Origin: Candidatus Iainarchaeum sp.
GTDB taxonomy: Archaea > Iainarchaeota > Iainarchaeia > Iainarchaeales > GCA-2688035
NCBI GenBank assembly: GCA_028712575.1
Contig: JAQTPU010000034.1
Location: 1-7,956, forward strand
Direction of reading: 5' to 3'
DNA length: 7,956 nucleotides
Position 1 is the first letter of the stretch; every line of letters begins with the position of its first letter. This document shows, in pieces, positions 1-6,300 of the stretch. The notes beneath the pieces are model-generated. The model did not search any database, had not been told where the DNA came from, and saw nothing but the letters and a program-made list of their open reading frames with translations. The translations under genes and the position numbers were made by a program.

Positions 1-342
1 GACCACTATTGTTATACCGACAAAATCCTCTTTGATTATTTCCCGCAGTGTTTCTGGATAAAGAAGCCTTGCCCTTCTTTCTTTCCTGTCAATGCTTCCA
101 ATTGTTTTTATAACCCCAAAAATTTTTATCGGCTTTAAGCGGGCTTCTGTGCAGGCATTTTTTACAAGCTCCAAAATGCGTTTTTTATTCTGCACCAGCC
201 CCCTTCTATCTGGCCTGATTGCTTTTAATTCGCGGTATCTCGCGGGATTTGTTATTCTTATTGCCTGCCCCTTGATAGCGCCTTTTGCAATCTCAATCGG
301 GGTGCTGTGCAGCAAAACCCTGGTTTTTCTCGCAATTTGCAT
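1..342 (-). CDS. Unrecognised basic protein, C-terminus cut by window edge
   Basis: An open frame of 114 codons runs on the minus strand from an ATG at 340-342 to the left edge without a stop, so the C-terminus is missing. The visible product starts MQIARKTRVLL and is rich in Arg, Lys and Ile, with alternating hydrophobic and basic stretches (for example RLKPIKIFGVIKTIG near residues 81-95). There is no signal peptide, membrane segment or metal-binding motif. Its codons resemble those of the other genes here (AGG/AGA Arg, AAA Lys, ATA Ile), and the hydrophobic plus-strand frame opposite it reads as an antisense shadow. The frame stays open upstream of the ATG, but an AT-rich TATA-like box at 364-373 sits about 26 nt upstream, which fits initiation at this ATG. 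It diverges from the UMP kinase gene. I do not recognise the family and assign no function. Confidence 0.7.
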   Translation of the reverse strand, partial: MQIARKTRVLLHSTPIEIAKGAIKGQAIRITNPARYRELKAIRPDRRGLVQNKKRILELVKNACTEARLKPIKIFGVIKTIGSIDRKERRARLLYPETLREIIKEDFVGITIVV

Positions 343-363
343 AACAAAATATACTGAAGCAAA

Positions 364-373
364 AAATAAATAT
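364..373 (-). promoter_or_regulatory. TATA-like box for the leftmost minus-strand gene
   Basis: Read on the minus strand, the box is ATATTTATTT. Its centre lies about 26 nt upstream of the ATG at 342, the spacing expected for a leaderless or nearly leaderless archaeal transcript. This is inferred from position and composition only. Confidence 0.35.
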
Positions 374-420
374 GGCAAGTACCAGGCAAAACAATGCTTT
401 CTGCTAAATAATCCCCAAAT

Positions 421-434
421 AAAACTTTTTTAAA
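421..434 (+). promoter_or_regulatory. TATA-like box for the UMP kinase gene
   Basis: The A/T run AAAACTTTTTTAAA lies 29-42 nt upstream of the chosen ATG at 463. That would put transcription start close to the start codon, giving a leaderless or very short-leader mRNA. No Shine-Dalgarno-like purine run is evident before the ATG. The rest of the 120-nt divergent spacer (343-462) is AT-rich and shows no other feature. Confidence 0.4.
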
Positions 435-462
435 CTCCTTGTTCTTATTTTATCTGATTGGA

Positions 463-1398
463 ATGTTCCCGGACTTTTTGACAAGTGCAGTAGTGGAAAG
501 GCCTGCGGAATCAAGTAATTTCGGCTCGGGAATTTTTGTCATCTCTATTGGAGGAAGCTTGCTCTACAAGGAAGGCGTGATTAATTCCGAAGCAGTAAGG
601 CAGATTGCGGATTCAATCAATTCCCTCCAATCTTCGGGCTACAAATTTGCGCTTGTAATCGGCGGAGGAGTTCTTGCAAGGGATTTTGTCGAAACTTCAA
701 AAGCGCTTGGGGCAAGCAACTTCGAGCTTGACGAAATCGGGATTGCCGCAACAAGGCTCAATGCACAGCTCTTTATCCAGGCATTAGGCAATTCCTTCAG
801 GGAAGTCCTTACTGACATCAAGAAGGCAAAAACAATTATTGATTCCGGAAAAATACCTGTTTTTGGCGGATTAATTCCCGGAGTTACAACCGATTTCGAC
901 GCAGCGCTTTTGGCAGAATATCTTGGAGGCACTTTCATCAACTTGAGCAATGTTAACGGAATTTATGGTTCAAACCCGAGAGACAATCCCGATGCAGTGC
1001 TTTACAGGGAGCTTTCCTATGACGCGCTTATCAAGATTCTCATGAAAGAGGAATCAAAGCCAAGGCAGAACCTCGTGCTTGATATTCCCGCAGCCTTGAT
1101 TCTGAAGCGCTCAAAAATAACCGGTTTTTTCCTTAATGGAAGCAATCTCCGGAATTTTGAATCCGCTGTCCGCGGAGAAAGCTTTGACGGAACAATTGTT
1201 TCTCCAACAGGGCAGGTTGATGCCTCTGAAATTCCTGATGCCGAAGAAACAGCGCCGGAAGAACAGGGCAGTGAAGAAACAGGCATTCAAAAGCCCAAGA
1301 AAAAAAGAAAGCCTTCGGCAAAATCCCCTGCAAAAAGAAAAAAGAAAGACAATGACGACGACCCCGACATTATTGCAATGCGATTGAGAATGCACTAA
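463..1398 (+). CDS. pyrH: UMP kinase (uridylate kinase), archaeal type, with charged C-terminal tail
   Basis: This cytosolic enzyme of the amino-acid-kinase fold transfers phosphate from ATP to UMP, giving UDP for pyrimidine nucleotide synthesis. From the ATG at 463 the product is 311 aa. Family landmarks are the Gly-rich start of the domain (VISIGGSLL, residues 26-34), VIGGGVLARDFV (65-76), LDEIGIAATRLNAQL (89-103), the GGLIPGVTTDFDAALLAEY stretch (135-153), NVNGIYGSNP (163-172) and a terminal GTIV (243-246). Archaeal UMP kinases are about 225-240 aa and normally begin just before the GGS motif, so the roughly 22-residue N-terminal lead and 62-residue tail are extra. The tail is acidic (256-273), then Lys/Arg-rich (277-295), then acidic (296-301). 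ATG 463 is preferred to TTG 439 because of the TATA-like box at 421-434; GTG 493 is a possible shorter start. The stop overlaps the convergent dph2 stop by 4 nt. Confidence 0.92.
   Translation: MFPDFLTSAVVERPAESSNFGSGIFVISIGGSLLYKEGVINSEAVRQIADSINSLQSSGYKFALVIGGGVLARDFVETSKALGASNFELDEIGIAATRLNAQLFIQALGNSFREVLTDIKKAKTIIDSGKIPVFGGLIPGVTTDFDAALLAEYLGGTFINLSNVNGIYGSNPRDNPDAVLYRELSYDALIKILMKEESKPRQNLVLDIPAALILKRSKITGFFLNGSNLRNFESAVRGESFDGTIVSPTGQVDASEIPDAEETAPEEQGSEETGIQKPKKKRKPSAKSPAKRKKKDNDDDPDIIAMRLRMH
1332..1347 (-). terminator. Candidate poly-T terminator for dph2, inside the pyrH tail
   Basis: On the minus strand this reads TTTCTTTTTTCTTTTT, 48-63 nt past the dph2 stop, with a second run of seven T at 1300-1306. 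Archaeal termination is commonly driven by U-rich tracts without a hairpin. The tract is the complement of Lys codons in the UMP kinase tail, so it may simply reflect protein composition. Confidence 0.3.
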
Positions 1399-2384
1399 AA
1401 AAATTCCCCTATTTCATATTCTTCAAAAGTTTTTTCTCCCAGTGCAATTTCCAGTTCGCTTGGATTAAGCAGGGGCTTTCTGAAAGAGCTTGCATCGTCA
1501 ATTGCAAGCCTGGGGCAGGCAGTGCAGACAAAAGCATCAACTTCAATTCCCAACGAATAATCCGGCCTGATTAAATCCGCAGTGAACAAAAATGCCTGCC
1601 TGCGGTGCTTTTCAATAAGTTCTTTAAGTTCCAGGGCTTTCTGCATTTTGAACTGGCCTTTTTTTCCGCTCAACAGGATGCCTATTTTCTGCGCAGGCAT
1701 TGCCTTTTCAATCAGTGCAAACCTTTTTTTCAAAAACAATTCCTTTTCCCCCGCAAGCTCCTTTGCTTCCGCCTCGAGCGGGTTAATTATGAAAACGCGT
1801 TTTTTCGAGCTGAAAGCAATTCCAAGCGGATGGAACAATCCATCGCCGAAAAAAACAACGGCATCAGCCTGCCTTGAAACAGCGGAATAATTGCAGCCAA
1901 GAACCTGGCCAGGAGAGGCATTTTTTCCTGCGGGAATTTCAATCGCAATCCCCTTCTTTTCAAATTCTTTTTTCAACAAACCAAAAAAATCCAGATACTG
2001 GATTGTCGAGCATAAGGAAATTTTTTTTATTCCGCTTTTTTTCAATAATTCCGCAGCCCTTGAAGCAAGCTCCTTCAGTTTCTTGTTCTCAAGCTCATAA
2101 CCGAGAGGAACAAAAATTGTCGGCACTTCAGGAGAATAAAACTGCGAGTGCCCGAAATGCAGAATCAAATCCGCCCCAACCTGCTTTGCTGCATTCTCCG
2201 CAAGGTCGCACGCCCCGAAGCAGGGGTCAAGGGTTGAAACAACCAGTGCCGAAGTTTTTTTCTGCAGTTCGGAGGCAATTTCCAAATTGCGTGTTTTCAG
2301 TCCTTCGGGCAGCTGAAGCAGGACAATTTTTGCACTGCGCTTTTTTATTTCTTCAACCGCCTTTTTCAAATCAATGCGAAGCAT
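1395..2384 (-). CDS. dph2: Diphthamide synthase subunit Dph2 (2-(3-amino-3-carboxypropyl)histidine synthase)
   Basis: Dph2 carries out the first step of diphthamide synthesis: it moves the 3-amino-3-carboxypropyl group of S-adenosylmethionine onto a histidine of elongation factor 2, using an unusual [4Fe-4S] radical mechanism. Archaeal Dph2 works as a homodimer. The 329-aa product matches the usual archaeal length and has one cysteine motif in each of the three repeated domains: DPCFGACD (C55 and C59), LGCNYSAV (C164) and CTACPRLAIDD (C287 and C290). By spacing, the likely cluster ligands are C59, C164 and C290. Other family features are LLQLPEGLK (22-30), which begins domain 1, and FGDGLFHPLGIA (179-190) in domain 2. 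The ATG at 2382-2384 gives the expected N-terminus. The gene diverges from the Nudix-like gene across 41 nt and converges on pyrH with a 4-nt stop overlap. No dph5 or dph6 homologue is in the window. Confidence 0.95.
   Translation of the reverse strand: MLRIDLKKAVEEIKKRSAKIVLLQLPEGLKTRNLEIASELQKKTSALVVSTLDPCFGACDLAENAAKQVGADLILHFGHSQFYSPEVPTIFVPLGYELENKKLKELASRAAELLKKSGIKKISLCSTIQYLDFFGLLKKEFEKKGIAIEIPAGKNASPGQVLGCNYSAVSRQADAVVFFGDGLFHPLGIAFSSKKRVFIINPLEAEAKELAGEKELFLKKRFALIEKAMPAQKIGILLSGKKGQFKMQKALELKELIEKHRRQAFLFTADLIRPDYSLGIEVDAFVCTACPRLAIDDASSFRKPLLNPSELEIALGEKTFEEYEIGEFF
1430..1435 (+). terminator. Candidate poly-T terminator for pyrH
   Basis: A run of six T lies 32-37 nt past the pyrH stop, within the 3' end of the convergent dph2 gene, where its complement encodes part of the sequence GEKTF. 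It is a weak candidate resting on position alone. Confidence 0.2.
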
Positions 2385-2417
2385 ATAAATATTCAGTAAG
2401 TAATAATTCTTTTAATA
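2383..2417. promoter_or_regulatory. Interlocked divergent promoters of dph2 and the Nudix-like gene
   Basis: The spacer between the two divergent start codons is only 41 nt (2385-2425). On the minus strand TATTAAAA (2410-2417) is centred about 29 nt upstream of the dph2 ATG. On the plus strand ATATAAATATT (2383-2393) is centred about 38 nt upstream of the ATG at 2426 and overlaps the dph2 start codon. If both are TATA boxes, each promoter lies within the other gene's initiation region, so the two would probably compete. The assignment is by composition and spacing only. Confidence 0.35.
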
Positions 2418-2425
2418 GTGGTATT

Positions 2426-3375
2426 ATGGCTCGTGTCAGGAAACAGCAGGCAAGGCAAATGCGCGCAGGCACAAGGCATTTGCTGGCAGGTCCCTGGTTT
2501 GTTCCCAAGCTGGTGGAAAGGGAAATGCCTGCCCCAAAGCCAGGCGCTTCAGGGCAGAAAGCGCTTGAAAGGCTTGTTGCTTCAAGGGCAAAAAAAGGGG
2601 TTGAATTATTCAATGCGGAAATAGCGCGCATAGGCCGTATTCCAAGGCAGGAAAGAACAGGCAGGCCAAGAACTGAAATTCCAACTGTAAAAATTCCTGT
2701 TTCAAAAGCCACTTTCAATGAGTGGTATTCGGGAAGGCGTTCTGCTGAAAAAAGGGCCATTCTTGGAGAAAAGGTAAAAGCGCTTGCGGAAAAGAAAATC
2801 CGCACGGCAAAGCGCCTTGACAGGAAAGCCCACAGAGAACTTGCTTTTAATATCGGAATTAATTCCATTCTTGAAATCGGCTCTGGGCAGGACGGTGAGC
2901 CTACGCATATTGTCATTATCAGGCGCCCTCCAGCTGTGCCCGAAGCGCCGAAATGGTGGGATTTGCCCGCAGGCCTTGTGAAGGCGGGGCAGAACCCGAT
3001 GGACATAATTAATGCAAGAATCTCTGATGAACTTGGAATTGACAGGAGCAGGCTCCGGCTTATTGGAAAGGGCCTGAAGCCTGCAAAAAAAGAAACCTGT
3101 TTGCCCTGCACGGCATTGGCTCTGCAGCATATTACGGCGGTTTTGTAGTTCAGAGAGCACGCATTTCAAAGCAGGATGCTGAACAGGCAATCCAGGGAAG
3201 AATTGACGATGCAAAGAAAAAACGCAATCCCTGGGTGCCAATGGATTTTGCGGTAGTTGAAAGGACCCCCAGGGGGATAAGGGAATTCATTCGGATGCAC
3301 GACAAAACCTGGGCTCCGGAAGTCCTGCGCTTATACTCTTTTGAATTGTCAAAAGCAAAGAAAAAGCAATCTTAA
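2426..3375 (+). CDS. Basic protein with degenerate Nudix-like box; reading frame broken at an A7 run
   Basis: From ATG 2426 the frame runs to a TAG at 3146-3148 (240 aa). The sequence beyond reads as good coding sequence in the -1 frame to TAA 3373-3375 (for example FALHGIGSAAYYGGFVVQ). Joining the frames at the seven A of 3085-3091 gives a 316-aa protein. Residues 1-140 are Arg/Lys-rich and helical, with no recognised motif. Residues 183-205 have exact Nudix-box spacing (G-x5-E-x7-REUxEExGU), but several key positions differ: Q189 for Glu, A197 and R198 for Arg-Glu, D201 for Glu; E202 and G204 remain. The preceding WWDLPAGLVKAG also resembles the start of Nudix motifs. A hydrolase is therefore uncertain; an inactive Nudix fold or a binding role is possible. 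The 3375 end overlaps the convergent pps stop by 4 nt, just as pyrH overlaps dph2, which supports 3375 as the true end. The cause may be sequencing error, mutation or programmed slippage. Confidence 0.65.
3085..3091 (+). other. A7 run: probable frameshift or slippage site
   Basis: In the upstream frame the codons read GCA AAA AAA GAA, so the run forms an A AAA AAA heptamer of the type that permits -1 slippage. A -1 shift here gives Ala-Lys-Lys-Arg-Asn-Leu-Phe-Ala and enters the frame open to 3375. Two weak inverted repeats follow: TGCC/GGCA (3102-3105 with 3112-3115) and CTGCA/TGCAG (3106-3110 with 3123-3127). They overlap and could not form together. A single missing A in the assembly would give the same picture. 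Confidence 0.55.
3351..3365 (-). terminator. Candidate T-rich terminator for pps
   Basis: On the minus strand this tract reads TTTTTCTTTGCTTTT, starting 7 nt past the pps stop. It is the complement of the Lys codons in the C-terminal SKAKKKQS of the convergent Nudix-like gene. No hairpin is evident; the assignment rests on U-rich termination in archaea. Confidence 0.3.
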
Positions 3376-6300
3376 ATGTCGTCATTTTGAATGAGCATTT
3401 TCTTTTCTTCTACAAGGACTGCTTTTCTTATTTTTTCGACTGCATCAATGTTTGCTGAAACAGAGTCAATGCCAAAGTGAATCAAATGCCTTACCATATC
3501 CGGATTTGACCCTGCCTGGCCGCAGATGCTAGTAGTGACTTTTGCCGCATTGCAGGCCTGTATCACGTGATTCACTGATTTCAGGATTGCGGGATGCTGT
3601 TCAGTGAACCATTTCTGTATTCTTTCATTGTTCCTGTCAAGGCCAAGAGTTAATTGTGTCAAATCGTTTGTCCCAAAACTGATGAAATCAATTCCCTCTT
3701 CAATCAGGTCGTCAATTATCCAGCAGGCAGCCGGAGTCTCGACCATTACCCCGAACTGCACGTCTTCGCGGGGATTTAATCCGCACTCTTTTGCAAGGGC
3801 CTTTGCCTGCTTTACCTCTTCAACGCTCTGCACGAAAGGAAGCATTATCCCGACATTGTCAATGCCCTCGGTTATCAATTGCCTTATTGCAAAAAACTGC
3901 GCCTTCAAAAGTTCCGGCTCGTCAAGGTCCCTTCTTATGCCGTGCCAGCCAATCATCGGATTGTCCTCTTCAGGCTCTTTTTCCCCGCCTTCCAAATGCC
4001 TGAATTCGTCTGTCCTTGCATCAAAAGTCCTGTACCAGACGGGCTTTCCCTTGAAAAGGGAAGCCACTCTTTTAATGCCTTCTTTTACCACTGCGGTGAG
4101 CTCTTCCTGTTTTCCCTCCCGCAAATATTCAGCGGGATGCTTTCCCCCCGCAGTAATCATGTGCTCTGCCCGCAGCAGGCCGACTCCGTCTGCATTTGTT
4201 TTTGCGGCAGAAGCAGCGGCATCAGGCAGTGCAACATTAACCTTCACCTTCACAGCTGTTTTGCGCAGCACGTCGGCAAGCATGCCCTCTTCTTCTTTCA
4301 CTTCTTCTTCGGGCATTTCCTCTGCCTTTTTCTTTCCGAATTCCGCAAGAATTTCCTCAACCTCGTCCCTCGACTCTTCAACAACATCCTCTTTCAGCTC
4401 GTGGGCGACTTCTTTTTCCTCTTCAGCTTCCAGTTCCGAAATTTTTTTCTCCCTTTCAACAATTTTCTGCTTTTCGGGTTTTTTCTTTTCCTTGCCGATT
4501 TTTTTTATTTCTTTCTGCATTACTTTCTCAAGGGCGTCAATTTCCTTTCTTTCAAAAACAGGCGCAGCATCCTCAATGTTTTTCGGCGCTTCCAATTCTA
4601 CTTTTCCCTCGTAAACAATTCCATCATAGCCATTGACAGTGACAGTGTCGTTGTCCTGCAAAATCTGCGTTGCTTTTCCTGTTCCAACAACACAGGGAAT
4701 GCCCAACTCGCGCGAAACAATTGCCGCATGGCAATTTGCAACCCACAAAGGGGTGAATTGTTCAGTAAAAACAACATAATTGTGCTGTTCATCAACTTCA
4801 ATATTGAAAACATCGGTTTCTTCACAATCTTCCAAGCGTACAGCGCGTTTCATTCTGATTGGGCTATTGCAAATTTTCTGCAATTCTTTCTGCGTCTCTT
4901 TTTTTGCCATCGGCACAATTCGTTCCAAAACTTTTTTAGAATCAATAAGCAAATTCTTCTCAACATATGGCTTTATTCTTCCGCCCCAGTTGACTTCATT
5001 AATAATATCTCCGAGCAATTGCTTTGCTGAAAACAATTTTGCCCCCTGGATTTTTTCCCTTGGGTTGAATTTCACTCTTTTAGTGTATTTCAACAATTTT
5101 TCAAGCCCTTCGACAATCTGGATATTCAAACAGGTTTCCCTGTTTTTCTGCAAGGTTGGCTGTATTCCAAGGCGCAAGCAGCCAAGAACAATTGCTTTTG
5201 TCAGTTTTTCATCGCTTGAATAAATGTGCAGTCTGCAACCGTGGCTTTTGCTGAAGCTTCCATCGCCGTCAATAATTCCTGCCAAAAACATCAGCAAATT
5301 TTCCTCATCTGTCCTTAAGGCCCATTCTTCAATGGCTTCGTAACTTTCAAGCATTGCTTCTGCAGGCGCTTTTTGACTGCAGGTGTAAGCCGTTGCAGTG
5401 CTTGTAAAAGTATAGTTTCTTATTGTTGAAGTGTAGGTTCTTTCCCTCGCTTTCATTTCTACATTAAACAAATCTTTGAAATAGCCAACAACAGTTCCAA
5501 TAAATTCCCTTTTTTCAGGAACATTCTTCTGAACAAAAGTTATGCGCCCGTGCCTTTTGTTGAGGTGCATGCTCCCGTCTGTAAACAATGCCCCCATCAA
5601 ATATGCTTTTTTCATATTGCTTTCGCCGGCATCAGAAACAACCGGAATTGAGTCAATTGCGCAAACAGATTCTTCTGCACCAATAATCCGGCTTATCTCT
5701 TTTTCAGTTATTTGCCTGTTTTCCAGATGCATCATTTTGTGGCTTGGGGTCAATTGAAGGTAATTTTCATTGGCTTCTCCCCTTTGTGAAACCGCAATTT
5801 TAATTGTTTCCGCCTTTCTTTTCATGCAGGCAGTTATTTTTTTCCATTCTGGTTTAAGGCTTTCTTTATCCAGGGATAATGCAAAAAAGTTTTCTCCCTG
5901 CTCTGCTTTGCTGAACAACTCTTCAAAGGCAATTATCCCCTTATTGGTCAGAACTTTTGTTTGTCCCGCAAAGCAGGTCTTTCCCCCTTCGTTTGTTACA
6001 ATCGCAATGCTTTTTTTCATTGTCGGAACCCAGTCGGGGGAGGTCATTTTTGTAACCAAAATATCGCCTTTTTCGACTTTTTGCACGTCTTCAACATCGG
6101 GAACAACCCTGACTCTTCCTGAAATAATTCCCGGGCTTGCGCCAAGGCCTGCCACAAGGACTTTTGCAGTCACTGCCTTTAATTTTTCCTTCCTGTCCCT
6201 GATTGCCTCTGCCTTTTCCTTCAAACCGAGGGTTGTAATTGCCCTGCTCTGGACAATAAAAAGCTCTTTTCCCTCCATTGCAAACTCAATGTCCTGGGGC

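Noticed and set aside
92..433. Plus-strand hydrophobic 113-aa open frame
   Set aside because: It lies antisense to the minus-strand gene at 1-342, whose composition and codon choice match the neighbours; the Phe/Ile-rich product is the typical complement of Lys/Asn-rich codons.
439..462. TTG 439 as start of UMP kinase
   Set aside because: It would place the start codon only a few nt from the TATA-like box at 421-434 and add eight hydrophobic residues with no family counterpart; ATG 463 fits better.
1874..2425. Upstream extension of the Nudix-like gene to an ATG at 1874
   Set aside because: The extension runs antisense through conserved dph2 sequence and is low-quality protein; ATG 2426 lies just past dph2 and begins a plausible basic N-terminus.
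2371..3111. 246-aa minus-strand open frame opposite the Nudix-like gene
   Set aside because: Ser/Phe-rich shadow translation. The plus strand has the Nudix-like spacing and continues in good coding sequence to an end that abuts pps. It would also overlap the dph2 start.
3102..3127. Hairpins after the A7 run as a frameshift stimulator
   Set aside because: The two candidate stems have only 4 and 5 base pairs, are mutually exclusive and lie 10-14 nt from the slippery run; too weak to claim as a stimulator.
3604..5030. Long plus-strand open frames (336 and 383 aa) opposite pps
   Set aside because: They are antisense to conserved PEP synthase and intein sequence. The Ser- and Phe-rich products reflect the complement of Glu/Lys-rich codons in the charged insertion.
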